From NCBI RefSeq assembly GCF_014905555.1, contig NZ_BNGS01000011.1, positions 124,001 to 188,000 of the forward strand: DNA of 64,000 nucleotides, read 5' to 3'. Numbering within the stretch: position 1 is the stretch's first letter; every line of letters starts with the position of its first letter. The position numbers and the translations under genes were made by a program. The notes below the pieces were generated by a model that was given only the letters and a program-made list of their open reading frames with translations, searched no databases and was not told where the DNA came from. Positions 43,586 through 52,435 of this stretch are shown here, in pieces. The stretch comes from Streptomyces sp. Y2F8-2 (GTDB lineage: Bacteria > Actinomycetota > Actinomycetes > Streptomycetales > Streptomycetaceae).

Positions 43586-43771
43586 CCGTATCTGCCCCGG
43601 GGAGGGTCCGCGGGTCGCCGCGTTGGTCATCAACTACCGCAGTTACAGAGGTCATTGCCTGGGTACCCGCATCGTGACACCGCGATGTGCCGAGACGCCC
43701 GGAGAGCCTCCGGGGCGCGGCAGTTGCCCCCAGCGGGGGCGACAACTCGCCCCAGATGGCACAATCTGTGC

Positions 43772-44002
43772 ATGGACAACGACGGCCAACTCCAGCTCTA
43801 TACGGCGGTCGCGGGCCAACTCAAGGAAGCGCATGCAAGGGTGCGCACACTGCAAGTCCCGGAGGGCGTACGGATGGCGCTGACCCGGAAGCTGCTGGTC
43901 ATCACGGCCGCGGCCAAGCACGATCCCGCCGAAGCGGCCCGGCGTCTGGAGTGGTTCATGGGCGACCTGGACGAGGAGCGCATCCCCGAAGAGGAAGTCT
44001 GA
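43772..44002 (+). CDS. Small conserved Streptomyces protein, 76 residues
   Basis: MDNDGQLQLYTAVAGQLKEAHARV... is an all-helical, charged protein that ends in acidic EERIPEEEV. I recall such a protein between leuD and hupS in other Streptomyces, but know no function. No ribosome site precedes the ATG and a CACAAT box lies about ten bases upstream, so a leaderless transcript is possible. Confidence 0.75.
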   Translation: MDNDGQLQLYTAVAGQLKEAHARVRTLQVPEGVRMALTRKLLVITAAAKHDPAEAARRLEWFMGDLDEERIPEEEV

Positions 44003-44129
44003 GGCGGCCGAGTCTGTTGCGGCACAAGGGTGATAAGCCCGTTTCGTGTTTGATTTGCGGTATATATCTGCCTAACGTGCGAAAAAGCTTGAACACTTTC
44101 GTTCCGGCGATGTCTCCGAAGGGGAAGAC

Positions 44130-44762
44130 GTGAACAAGGCGCAGCTCGTAGAAGCGATTGCCGACAAGTTGGGTGGCCGCCAGCAGGCCGCCGATGCTGT
44201 CGATCATGTCCTGGACGCCATCGTCCGCGCTGTCGTCGCGGGCGAGCGGGTCTCGGTCACCGGCTTCGGTTCGTTCGAGAAGGTCGAGCGTCCGGCCCGT
44301 TACGCCCGCAACCCCCAGACCGGCGAGAGGGTTCGGGTCAGGAAGACCTCCGTGCCGCGCTTCCGTGCGGGCCAGGGCTTCAAGGACCTGGTGAGCGGCA
44401 CGAAGAAGCTCCCGCGCGGTGGTGAGGTCGCCGTCAAGAAGGCGCCCAAGGGCAGCCTGTCCGGCGCGCCGCCCACCATCGCCAAGGCCGTCGGCAAGAA
44501 GGCGGCGGCGAAGAAGACCACGGCGGCGGCCACGAAGAAGGCCGCGGCGAAGAAGGCGCCCGCCAAGAAGACCACGACGGCCGCCAAGAAGACCACGGCC
44601 AAGAAGGCGCCCGCCAAGACCGCGGCGGCCGCCAAGAAGACCACGGCCAAGAAGACCACCACCAAGAAGGCGGCGGCGAAGAAGGCCCCGGCCAAGAAGG
44701 CTCCGGCCAAGAAGTCCACGGGACGGAAGACCACCGCCAAGAAGACCACCGCCCGCAGGTAA
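44130..44762 (+). CDS. hupS: HU-family nucleoid protein with lysine-rich tail (HupS)
   Basis: The 210-residue protein is a fusion-like two-part architecture: a DNA-binding HU domain (residues 1-90; KAQLVEAIADKLGG, VTGFGSFEKVERPARYARNPQTG) and a C-terminal tail (about 100-210) of KKAAAKK/KKTTAKK/KKAPAKK repeats like histone H1. In S. coelicolor HupS compacts spore chromosomes. GTG 44130 has GAAGGGGAA upstream, and an AT-rich TATATAT box near 44061 may be part of its promoter. Confidence 0.95.
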   Translation: MNKAQLVEAIADKLGGRQQAADAVDHVLDAIVRAVVAGERVSVTGFGSFEKVERPARYARNPQTGERVRVRKTSVPRFRAGQGFKDLVSGTKKLPRGGEVAVKKAPKGSLSGAPPTIAKAVGKKAAAKKTTAAATKKAAAKKAPAKKTTTAAKKTTAKKAPAKTAAAAKKTTAKKTTTKKAAAKKAPAKKAPAKKSTGRKTTAKKTTARR

Positions 44763-44786
44763 CCGGGGCGCAGGGCACTCACGCGC

Positions 44787-44817
44787 CGGGCCGGGCTCCC
44801 GTCAGGAGCCCGGCCCG
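44787..44817. terminator. Terminator after hupS
   Basis: CGGGCCGGGCTCC (44787-44799) pairs with GGAGCCCGGCCCG (44805-44817), loop of five, between converging genes. Confidence 0.85.
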
Positions 44818-44825
44818 CGGTGTGT

Positions 44826-45029
44826 TCAGAAGGTGTGCAGGGTCACCAGCGTGATCCGCCGGCCCTCACCCTCGCCCTCCATCTCGACCCTCACCCGCTG
44901 CCCCGGCCGCAGCAGGCGCAGCCCGCCGGCGTCGAACGCCGCCGCGTCGAAGGGGACCGGGGTGCCGTCGTCGAGCAGCACCTGCCCGGTGTGGCTGTCG
45001 GGGTCGTAGGTGTACGCGGTCGCCTGCAT
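44826..45029 (-). CDS. Small beta-barrel protein, cold-shock/OB-like
   Basis: The 67-residue protein (MQATAYTYDPDSHTGQVLLD, FDAAAFDAGGLRLLRPGQRV, then VEMEGEGEGRRITLVTL) has the strand spacing of a five-stranded nucleic-acid-binding barrel, though the RNP aromatic motifs of cold-shock proteins are missing. It converges on hupS. RNA binding is a weak inference. Confidence 0.7.
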   Translation of the reverse strand: MQATAYTYDPDSHTGQVLLDDGTPVPFDAAAFDAGGLRLLRPGQRVRVEMEGEGEGRRITLVTLHTF

Positions 45030-45378
45030 GACCGCAGCCTATCGGCGCCGGTGGGCGCCGAGCCCGGCGGCAGGGGCACGAAGGCGGGACTGAGCGCCGA
45101 CGCGCCCTGGACGCCCGCTGTGATGGCGCCGAGGCGCCCGGCGCCGAGTGGCGGCGGCCCGACCGCACTGCCGGTTCGGACGGCACCGAGGAGAGGGCCG
45201 CCGGCTCCGCTTCGGCGCACCATCCGCGTCCGTGCGTCGCACGAGCGCCGGCCTCGCCTGCCGAGCGGCCGCTCTCCACTGGACGGCGTGTGGACGGCAT
45301 GTGGACGGCGTGCCGCCGTTCGTCACGGACGCACCCGGTCACGGGCCCGCCGTACCGCGCACGCGCCGCAGGCGTCCG
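45030..45378. other. 349-base non-coding region
   Basis: No coding frame or RNA gene is convincing. Three short direct copies of TGGACGGC occur at 45280-45310. Confidence 0.5.
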
Positions 45379-46026
45379 TCAGCCCCCCGGTTGCCCGGGA
45401 ATCAGCAGCCGGGCCGTAGCCGCCGTGGTGCGCGGGCCCACGCCCAGGGACAGGGCCGCGCGCAGGTCGTCGCCCGTGTCCACGTCCTGGCGTACCGAAG
45501 GCACCTCGTCGAGGTCGAGTTCCACCGCTCCCGACGCCCGATGCCGTGCCCGGGAATCAGGGCCGAAAGACGGCCGCAATTCACCGCCGGGGGCCGCGGC
45601 CAGCAGCGTCGTACCGATTCCGGCGGCGTCCGGCAGAAAGGCGCGCGGGAATTCCGCGGCCGCGTCAAGGACCCGGGCCAATTCCATGGGCCGCAGCGCC
45701 GGAAGATCCGCGTTGAGCGCCGCCACCGCACCGCGCGGACGCAGTGCCCGTACGGCGGCGGCCCCGTGCGCGAGCGCGGCGTTCAGCCCGCCCGCCGGCT
45801 CGTCCGGGACGATACGGGCGCCCAGGGCCGCCAGCTCCCGCCCGGCCACCGGGTCGTCCGTGACGACCGCCACATCACGCACCGCGGCACACGCCAGCGC
45901 CGCGGCCACCGTGTCCTGCGCGAAGGCGAGCGCCAGCCCCGGACGCACCGCGTCCGCCGCGGTGTCCGAGAGTCTGCTCTTGGCCCGCGCCAAGGCCTTT
46001 AGGGGTACGACCACAGTCCACTGCAC
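45379..46026 (-). CDS. cofC: 2-phospho-L-lactate/phosphoenolpyruvate guanylyltransferase (CofC/FbiD)
   Basis: The 215-residue nucleotidyltransferase activates 2-phospholactate or phosphoenolpyruvate with GTP in coenzyme F420 synthesis. Seen: VVVPLKALARAKSRLS (the K-x-R-L signature), VAVVTDDP, NADLPALRP and TGDDLRAAL. GTG 46026 has GGACGGAG upstream; the frame stays open to 46164 over the divergent plsC leader. In Streptomyces cofC lies apart from fbiAB, as here. Confidence 0.88.
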   Translation of the reverse strand: MQWTVVVPLKALARAKSRLSDTAADAVRPGLALAFAQDTVAAALACAAVRDVAVVTDDPVAGRELAALGARIVPDEPAGGLNAALAHGAAAVRALRPRGAVAALNADLPALRPMELARVLDAAAEFPRAFLPDAAGIGTTLLAAAPGGELRPSFGPDSRARHRASGAVELDLDEVPSVRQDVDTGDDLRAALSLGVGPRTTAATARLLIPGQPGG

Positions 46027-46226
46027 GAGCGCTCCGTCCCTGTCCTCGTCGCGCCCATTGTCTCCCGCCCCCTTGGAGAACATGTGCGAAGCCGCATGCA
46101 GCGCGGTCGTCGGAGACAGGCGGGCGTACGGTGTTCTCGACAGACGGGCGGCCTGGGGCGACACTTGTGCGGCCCACAGCCAAGCGCCAGGCCCCTCGTG
46201 CCGGGTCCCTAGAGGAAGGTGTCCGC

Positions 46227-46997
46227 GTGCCCCGCCGCAGAATCGGCTTCTGGTACCGCTTCGCAGCGGTCCTCTGCAAACCGCCGCTGGTGGTTCTGCT
46301 CAAGCGGGACTGGCGCGGAATGGAGAACATTCCGGCCGAGGGTGGATTTATCACCGTGGTGAACCACAATTCCCATGTGGACCCCTTCGCCTACGCCCAC
46401 TTTCAGTACAACACCGGGCGCGTTCCCCGATTCCTCGCGAAGAGCGGCCTTTTCAAGAAGGGATTCGTCGGCGCCGCGATGCGCGGCACCGGCCAGATCC
46501 CCGTCTACCGGGAGTCCACGGACGCGCTCAGCGCCTTCCGGGCCGCCATCGACGCCGTGGAGCGCGGCGAGTGCGTCGCCTTCTACCCCGAGGGCACCCT
46601 CACCCGCGACCCGAACGGCTGGCCCATGACCGGCAAGACCGGCGCCGCCCGCGTCGCCCTGCAGACCAGGTGCCCGGTCATCCCCGTCGCCCAGTGGGGC
46701 GCCAACGAGCTGCTGCCGCCCTACGCCAAGAAGCCCAACCTCTTTCCGCGCAAGACGCACCATGTGCTCGCCGGCCCGCCCGTGGACCTCACGCGCTTCT
46801 ACGGCAAGGAGATGTCCCCCGACCTCCTGAAGGAGGCGACGGAGGTCATCATGGCCGCCATCACCCGCCAGCTGGAGGAGATCCGCGGCGAGAAGGCGCC
46901 CGAGAAGCCGTACGACCCGCGCGAGGTGCGCATCGAGCAGCGCCGCCGGGCCGCCGCACAGCAGACGGTGCGGGAGAAGGAGGGGCAGGGCCAGTGA
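46227..46997 (+). CDS. plsC: 1-acyl-sn-glycerol-3-phosphate acyltransferase
   Basis: The 256-residue membrane-bound enzyme makes phosphatidic acid. It has the catalytic NHNSHVDPF (HX4D), the acceptor-binding FYPEGT and the basic N-terminus. GTG 46227 follows AGGAAGG; longer forms to 46131 lack support. The last codons overlap gpsA (GTGA), so glycerol-3-phosphate supply and acylation are coupled in one operon. Confidence 0.93.
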   Translation: MPRRRIGFWYRFAAVLCKPPLVVLLKRDWRGMENIPAEGGFITVVNHNSHVDPFAYAHFQYNTGRVPRFLAKSGLFKKGFVGAAMRGTGQIPVYRESTDALSAFRAAIDAVERGECVAFYPEGTLTRDPNGWPMTGKTGAARVALQTRCPVIPVAQWGANELLPPYAKKPNLFPRKTHHVLAGPPVDLTRFYGKEMSPDLLKEATEVIMAAITRQLEEIRGEKAPEKPYDPREVRIEQRRRAAAQQTVREKEGQGQ

Positions 46998-48004
46998 GCA
47001 AGCCGGTCAAGGCGGCCGTGTTCGGAACGGGATCGTGGGGGACGGCGTTCGGCATGGTGCTCGCCGACGCCGGGTGCGAGGTCACCCTCTGGGCGCGCCG
47101 CGCCGAACTCGTCGAGGCGGTCAACTCCACCCGTACGAACCCGGACTACCTACCGGGCGTGGAACTCCCCGCAAATCTGCGCGCCACCACGGACCCCGCC
47201 GAGGCCGCGCGCGACGCCGACTTCGCGATACTCGCGGTCCCCTCCCAGACCCTGCGCGGGAACCTCGCCGAGTGGGCACCGCTGCTCGCGCCCCACACGA
47301 TCCTCGTCTCCCTGATGAAGGGCGTCGAACTCGGCTCCGCCATGCGGATGAGCGAGGTCATCGAGGACGTCGCCAAGGTCGTCCCGGAGCGCGTCGCCGT
47401 CGTCACCGGGCCCAACCTGGCCCGTGAGATCGCCGCGCGCATGCCCGCCGCCGCCGTGGTGGCCTGCACCGACGAGGCCGTCGCGCAGCGGCTGCAGGCC
47501 GTCTGCCACACGCCGTACTTCCGTCCGTACACCAACACGGACGTCGTCGGCTGCGAACTCGGCGGCGCGGTCAAGAACGTCATCGGTCTGGCGGTCGGCA
47601 TCGCGGACGGCATGGGCCTCGGCGACAACGCCAAGGGCTCGCTCATCACCCGCGGCCTCGCCGAGACGACCCGGCTCGGGCTCGCCATGGGCGCCGACCC
47701 GCTGACGTTCTCGGGGCTGGCCGGGCTGGGCGACCTGGTCGCGACCTGCTCCTCGCCGCTGTCGCGCAACCACACCTTCGGCACCAACCTCGGCAAGGGC
47801 ATGACGCTTCAGGAGACCATCGCGGTCACCCGGCAGACCGCCGAGGGGGTCAAGTCCTGTGAGTCCGTGCTGGATCTGGCCCGCCGGCACGGTGTCGACA
47901 TGCCGATCACGGAGACGGTCGTCGGCATCGTCCACGAGGGCAAGCCCCCAGTGGTCGCTCTGAAGGAACTGATGTCGCGCAGCGCGAAGCCCGAACGACG
48001 CTGA
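46994..48004 (+). CDS. gpsA: Glycerol-3-phosphate dehydrogenase (NAD(P)+)
   Basis: The enzyme reduces dihydroxyacetone phosphate to glycerol-3-phosphate for phospholipids. The 336-residue protein has GTGSWGTAFG (Rossmann fold, residues 10-19), MKGVELGS, TGPNLAREIA, the catalytic lysine in GAVKNVIGLAVGI and SPLSRNHTFG. GTG 46994 overlaps the plsC stop. Confidence 0.95.
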   Translation: MSKPVKAAVFGTGSWGTAFGMVLADAGCEVTLWARRAELVEAVNSTRTNPDYLPGVELPANLRATTDPAEAARDADFAILAVPSQTLRGNLAEWAPLLAPHTILVSLMKGVELGSAMRMSEVIEDVAKVVPERVAVVTGPNLAREIAARMPAAAVVACTDEAVAQRLQAVCHTPYFRPYTNTDVVGCELGGAVKNVIGLAVGIADGMGLGDNAKGSLITRGLAETTRLGLAMGADPLTFSGLAGLGDLVATCSSPLSRNHTFGTNLGKGMTLQETIAVTRQTAEGVKSCESVLDLARRHGVDMPITETVVGIVHEGKPPVVALKELMSRSAKPERR

Positions 48005-48086
48005 GCGATCCCGCCCCGTTTTTGATCGTTCGCCTGCGGGGCGCACGCTGACCCAGGGCACTACCTACGGGTACTCTCAACGCGAT

Positions 48087-49244
48087 ATGAGCACCGAGAA
48101 CCTCCTCCAGAGCCCTGGGCAGCCGCCCCGCAAGCCGCGTGTCGCCGTCGTCTTCGGCGGCCGCAGCTCCGAACACGGGATCTCCGTGGTCACCGCCGGC
48201 GCGGTGCTGCGCGCCATCGACCGGACGAAGTACGACGTCCTGCCGATCGGCATCACTCAGGACGGCCGTTGGGCGCTCACGGCCGATGCGCCGGAGCGCA
48301 TGGCGATCACCGAACGCCGCACGCCCAGCGTCGAGGACCTCGCGGAGTCCCAGGAGGGCGGCGTCGTCCTGCCCGTCGACCCGGCGAGCCGCGAAGTCGT
48401 CTACAGCGAGCCCGGTTCGGTGCCCAAGGCGCTGGGCGAGGTCGACGTGGTCTTCCCCGTGCTGCACGGCCCCTACGGCGAGGACGGCACCCTCCAGGGT
48501 CTCCTGGAGCTGTCCGGCGTCCCTTATGTGGGTTCGGGCGTGCTCGCCTCGGCCGTCGGCCAGGACAAGGAGTACATGAAGCGGGTGTTCGCCTCGTTCG
48601 GGCTCAAGGTCGGCCCGTACGTGGTGATCCGTCCGCGCGAGTGGCAGCGCGACGAGTCCGCCGCCCGCAAGAAGATCGTCGACTTCGCCGGCGAGCACGG
48701 CTGGCCGCTGTTCGTGAAGCCCGCGCGGGCGGGTTCGTCGATCGGCATCACCAAGGTCGAGGACCTCTCCGGTCTCGACGAGGCGATCGCCGAGGCCCAG
48801 CGCCACGACCCGAAGATCCTGGTCGAGGCGGCGGTGCGGGGCCGCGAGATCGAGTGCGGCGTCCTGGAGTTCGAGGACGGCCCGCGCGCCTCCGTACCGG
48901 CCGAGATCCCGCCGCCGGACACGCACGCCTACTACGACTTCGAGGCGAAGTACATCGACTCCACGCCCGGCATCGTGCCCGCCCCGTTGACCGACGAGCA
49001 GACCGCCGAGGTGCAGCGGCTCGCGGTGGCGGCGTTCGAGGCCGCGTCCTGCGAAGGGCTGGTCCGCGCGGACTTCTTCCTGACGGAGGAGGGCGAGTTC
49101 GTGATCAACGAGATCAACACCATGCCCGGGTTCACGCCCATCTCGATGTACCCGCAGATGTGGCAGGCGACCGGGATCTCCTACGGCGAACTGGTCGACC
49201 GCCTGATCCAGGCGGCGCTGGACCGCGCGACCGGGCTGCGCTGA
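48087..49244 (+). CDS. ddl: D-alanine--D-alanine ligase
   Basis: The 385-residue ATP-grasp ligase forms the D-Ala-D-Ala dipeptide of peptidoglycan. Seen: VVFGGRSSEHGISVV, HGPYGEDGTLQGLLELSGVPYVGSG, FVKPARAGSSIG and INEINTMPGFTPISMYP. The omega-loop region reads FEAKYIDS, with the Tyr typical of D-Ala-D-Ala rather than depsipeptide ligases. ATG 48087 has TACTCT 15 bases upstream and no ribosome site, so the message may be nearly leaderless. Confidence 0.94.
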   Translation: MSTENLLQSPGQPPRKPRVAVVFGGRSSEHGISVVTAGAVLRAIDRTKYDVLPIGITQDGRWALTADAPERMAITERRTPSVEDLAESQEGGVVLPVDPASREVVYSEPGSVPKALGEVDVVFPVLHGPYGEDGTLQGLLELSGVPYVGSGVLASAVGQDKEYMKRVFASFGLKVGPYVVIRPREWQRDESAARKKIVDFAGEHGWPLFVKPARAGSSIGITKVEDLSGLDEAIAEAQRHDPKILVEAAVRGREIECGVLEFEDGPRASVPAEIPPPDTHAYYDFEAKYIDSTPGIVPAPLTDEQTAEVQRLAVAAFEAASCEGLVRADFFLTEEGEFVINEINTMPGFTPISMYPQMWQATGISYGELVDRLIQAALDRATGLR

Positions 49245-49280
49245 GGACCGTACGGCTCGGAGCCCGTGTCCCGTCCGCTC

Positions 49281-49763
49281 TCAGGAGGCGATCCCCTCGG
49301 GGATCGCCTTCTTGACGGCAGGGGCCACATCGACGAGCGGTCCGGCGCCCCCGGCCGTCCGCGCCTTGGGAATGGTCACCTCGACATACGCCTGCCGCAG
49401 CGTCGTCGTGAACCGGAACGACCCGTCGTTCTCCTTCTGCAGCAGCCAGCCCACCCCGTTGACCTCCACACCGTCGGCGTCCGGGTCCGACATCTCCGCG
49501 GGCCGCTCCACCCCGCAGCGCAGTATGATCGCCGGGCTTCCCCAGCCCGCCGTCAGCGCGGACCGGGGCTCGGGGTCGTTCCGGCCCTGGCCGCCCACCT
49601 TCCGCGGCAGCACCTCGTCCAGGTTCCGGCACAGCTTCGCGACCTTCGCGTCCGGGCTGGGAACCGCGGCCGAGGGGTGTGCGTCGCTCGAGGTGCAGCC
49701 CACGGCGGCGATCAGCAGGGTGAGAGCGGGCAGACCGAGCAGCCGGTGACGCAGGATGTTCAC
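49281..49763 (-). CDS. DUF3515 lipoprotein
   Basis: The 160-residue protein starts at GTG 49763 with a lipoprotein signal (LLGLPALTLLIAAVGC, lipobox ending at Cys23). The mature DUF3515 domain (LCRNLDEVLPRKV, PAIILRCGV, VNGVGWLLQ, YVEVTIP) is a common actinobacterial cell-surface lipoprotein of unknown role. A pair of cysteines (CRNL and LRCG) could form a disulfide. It converges on ddl and precedes no partner gene. Confidence 0.88.
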   Translation of the reverse strand: MNILRHRLLGLPALTLLIAAVGCTSSDAHPSAAVPSPDAKVAKLCRNLDEVLPRKVGGQGRNDPEPRSALTAGWGSPAIILRCGVERPAEMSDPDADGVEVNGVGWLLQKENDGSFRFTTTLRQAYVEVTIPKARTAGGAGPLVDVAPAVKKAIPEGIAS

Positions 49764-49783
49764 CGGGCAAGCGTAGACGGGGG

Positions 49784-50017
49784 CTACAGGTGGACCACCG
49801 GGCAGGTCAGGGTGCGGGTGATGCCGTCCACTTGCTGGACCTTCGCGACCACCATGCGGCCGAGTTCGTCGACGGTGTCGGCCTGGGCGCGCACGATGAC
49901 GTCGTACGGACCCGTCACGTCCTCGGCCTGGATCACCCCAGGGATCTTGCTGATCGTCTCGGCGACGGTCGACGCCTTGCCGACCTCCGTCTGGATCAGG
50001 ATGTACGCCTGTACCAC
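49784..50017 (-). CDS. Stand-alone Lrp/AsnC-type ligand-binding (RAM) protein
   Basis: The 77-residue protein (VVQAYILIQTEVGKASTVAE, IPGVIQAEDVTGPYDVIVRA) is the RAM domain of Lrp/AsnC regulators without a DNA-binding half. Such proteins bind amino acids and may join full-length Lrp proteins into mixed octamers. GTG 50017 has GGAGG five bases upstream. It lies 207 bp from divergent thiL. Confidence 0.9.
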   Translation of the reverse strand: MVQAYILIQTEVGKASTVAETISKIPGVIQAEDVTGPYDVIVRAQADTVDELGRMVVAKVQQVDGITRTLTCPVVHL

Positions 50018-50223
50018 GGAACCTCCAGGGCGGCCACGAGGATCATGTGGAGAGAAGGGACGCCACGGTACCGCGTCGTCGCTCGCCGAGGGGAGACCCG
50101 CGGGGGCTGTGGCGTGAGCGCCGGGCGACACCGGCGGCACAAGGTGACGGTCGAGACGACCGTACCGAGGACGATGAGGGCTCGCGACCGGGCGCGGAAG
50201 GCAAGAGAAGGGGACGTACGACG

Positions 50224-51186
50224 ATGAAGGGCACCGTGGGCGAGCTGGGCGAGTTCGGGCTCATCAGGGAGCTCACCTCGCGGCTCACCACCACCCCGGC
50301 GGTCCGGGTCGGCCCCGGCGACGACGCCGCGGTGGTCGCCGCGCCCGACCGCAGGGTGGTGGCGAGCACCGACATCCTGCTGGAGGGCCGGCACTTCCGC
50401 CGCGACTGGTCGACGGCGTACGACGTCGGCCGCAAGGCGGCCGCGCAGAACCTCGCGGACATCGCCGCCATGGGCGCCGTGCCGACCGCGCTGCTGCTCG
50501 GTCTGGTCGTCCCCGCCGAACTGCCCGCCACCTGGCCCACCGAGCTGATGGACGGCCTGCGCGACGAGTGCCAGGTCGCGGGCGCGGCGGTGGTCGGCGG
50601 CGACGTCGTACGCGGCGACACCATCATGATCTCGATCACCGCGCTCGGCGACCTGCGCAACCAGGAGCCGGTCACCCGGGCCGGCGCCCAGCCCGGCGAC
50701 GTGGTCGCCGTCACCGGCTGGCTCGGCTGGTCCGCCGCCGGGTACGCGGTGCTCTCCCGCGGCTTCCGTTCGCCGCGCGCGTTCGTGGAGGCGCACCGGC
50801 GCCCCGAGCCGCCGTACCACGCGGGTCCGGCCGCCGCAGGGCTCGGCGCCACCGCGATGTGCGACGTCAGCGACGGGCTCATCGCCGACCTCGGGCACAT
50901 CGCGGAGGCGAGCAAGGTGCGGATCGACATCCGCTCCGGCGCCATCGACATCCCCTCCCAGATGAACGACATCGGGCAGGCCGTGGGCGTGGATCCCCTG
51001 CAGTGGGTGCTCACCGGCGGCGAGGACCACGCGATCGTCGCCACCTTCCCGCCGGACGTGAAGCTGCCGGCCCGCTGGAAGGTGATCGGCGAGGTCCTCA
51101 ACCCGTCGGCGCTGCCCCAGGTGACGGTCGACGGGGCGCCGTGGACCAGCAAGGGCGGCTGGGACCACTTCTCGGACATCGAGTAG
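50224..51186 (+). CDS. thiL: Thiamine-monophosphate kinase
   Basis: ThiL phosphorylates thiamine monophosphate to the active diphosphate. The 320-residue PurM-like ATPase has GPGDDAAVV, STDILLEGRHF, NLADIAAMGAVPT, VGGDVVRGD and CDVSDGLIADL. ATG 50224 follows GAAGGGG. No TPP riboswitch (THI box) is visible upstream, expected for this salvage/final step. Confidence 0.94.
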   Translation: MKGTVGELGEFGLIRELTSRLTTTPAVRVGPGDDAAVVAAPDRRVVASTDILLEGRHFRRDWSTAYDVGRKAAAQNLADIAAMGAVPTALLLGLVVPAELPATWPTELMDGLRDECQVAGAAVVGGDVVRGDTIMISITALGDLRNQEPVTRAGAQPGDVVAVTGWLGWSAAGYAVLSRGFRSPRAFVEAHRRPEPPYHAGPAAAGLGATAMCDVSDGLIADLGHIAEASKVRIDIRSGAIDIPSQMNDIGQAVGVDPLQWVLTGGEDHAIVATFPPDVKLPARWKVIGEVLNPSALPQVTVDGAPWTSKGGWDHFSDIE

Positions 51187-51197
51187 CAGCCGGGGTC

Positions 51198-52400
51198 TCA
51201 CAACGGGTACTCCGGCAACTCGATGGCCGTCGCCGACTTCTCCGTCAGCCGTTTGAAGAAGCTCGCCAGAGGCCGGGAGCTCAGCAGCCGGTACATCCGG
51301 TCCCGGGTGCGGATCCGCCGCTCGGTGGCCGGGGCGAAGAACGGGCCCGCGTTGCCGGAGGTCTTCTGGCAGCCCTTGGCGAAGTCCCGGATCCTCGCCT
51401 CGTAGGCCGCCAGGGCGCTGCGGTGGTCGCCGCCCGCGAGGGCGAGTTCACCGGCCAGGACGTACGCGCCGACGACCGCCACGCCCGTGCCCATGCCGCC
51501 CATCGTGGCCCCGTACCCGGCGTCCCCGAGCAGCACCACGCGTCCCTTGGTGAGGCGGTCCACATGGATCTGGGCGATCGCGTCGAAGTACAGGTCGTCG
51601 GCGTCCTCAAGCGCCTTGAGCACCGCCGGGGCCTCCCAGCCCATGCCCGCGAACCGCTCGGTGAGGATCCGCTTCTGCGCGGCGATGTCCCGGCGGTCGT
51701 AGGCGAGCCGCTCGGAGCGGAAGACCAGCAGGGCGCCCGCGCGGTCCGGGTCGCCGTCGTAGTTGCCGATGACGACCGCGCGGCCCGGCTCGCTGTACAG
51801 GCGGCCGGTGCGGTCCAGGCGCAGGTGGTTGGGGATGTCGAAGCCGGCCACGTAGTGGTCGAAGAAGCGCAGGTAGCGGGACTCGTCGCCGAAGACGAGG
51901 CGCCGGGTGTGCGAGTGCAGGCCGTCGGCGGCGACCACGAGGTCGAAACGGCGAGGGGCGCCGCGCTCGAAGGTGACGTCGACGCCGTCGGGGGTGTCGT
52001 CGAGCGTGGCGATGGAGTCGCCGAACACGTACTCCACACGGTCCTTGGTGCGTTCGTACATGATCCGGGCGAGGTCGCCGCGGAAGATCTCCACGTCGCC
52101 GCTCATCATCTCGGACGGCAGATCGACGCGCGGGCTGCCGTCGGGGCCGACGACCGTCGGCCGTCCCATGTGGGTCTGGTGGGCGTGGATGTCGTCCCAG
52201 ATGCCCATCGCGGTCAGCACCCTGCGGTGCACGTGTCCGCGGAAGTCGACCGCGAAGCCGCCGCCGCGCAGGGCGGGCGCCTTCTCGACGACGGTGACGC
52301 GGGCGCCGTACCGGGCGAGGTTCAGCGCGATCGCGGGTCCGGCGACGCTGGCGCCGGAGACGAGGACGTTCAGGTGGCCGAGGCGGTGTGTGTTCGTCAT
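51198..52400 (-). CDS. FAD-dependent monooxygenase (PheA/TetX type)
   Basis: The 400-residue flavoprotein has the ADP-binding fold VSGASVAGPAIALNLARYG, an Asp-Gly motif (VVAADGLHSHTRR) and the FAD ribityl motif RVVLLGDAGYGATMGG. It belongs to the group of aromatic hydroxylases and tetracycline- or rifamycin-inactivating TetX-like enzymes. It starts 35 bases after the SARP gene on the same strand, so the regulator and the enzyme are likely one operon. Substrate unknown; antibiotic modification is possible but unsupported. Confidence 0.85.
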   Translation of the reverse strand: MTNTHRLGHLNVLVSGASVAGPAIALNLARYGARVTVVEKAPALRGGGFAVDFRGHVHRRVLTAMGIWDDIHAHQTHMGRPTVVGPDGSPRVDLPSEMMSGDVEIFRGDLARIMYERTKDRVEYVFGDSIATLDDTPDGVDVTFERGAPRRFDLVVAADGLHSHTRRLVFGDESRYLRFFDHYVAGFDIPNHLRLDRTGRLYSEPGRAVVIGNYDGDPDRAGALLVFRSERLAYDRRDIAAQKRILTERFAGMGWEAPAVLKALEDADDLYFDAIAQIHVDRLTKGRVVLLGDAGYGATMGGMGTGVAVVGAYVLAGELALAGGDHRSALAAYEARIRDFAKGCQKTSGNAGPFFAPATERRIRTRDRMYRLLSSRPLASFFKRLTEKSATAIELPEYPL

Positions 52401-52435
52401 GGCGAGGAGCGTCGCCGGAGCCGCTGACCGTGCCC

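Noticed and set aside
50018..50223. TPP riboswitch before thiL
   Set aside because: The THI-box consensus pieces are not visible.
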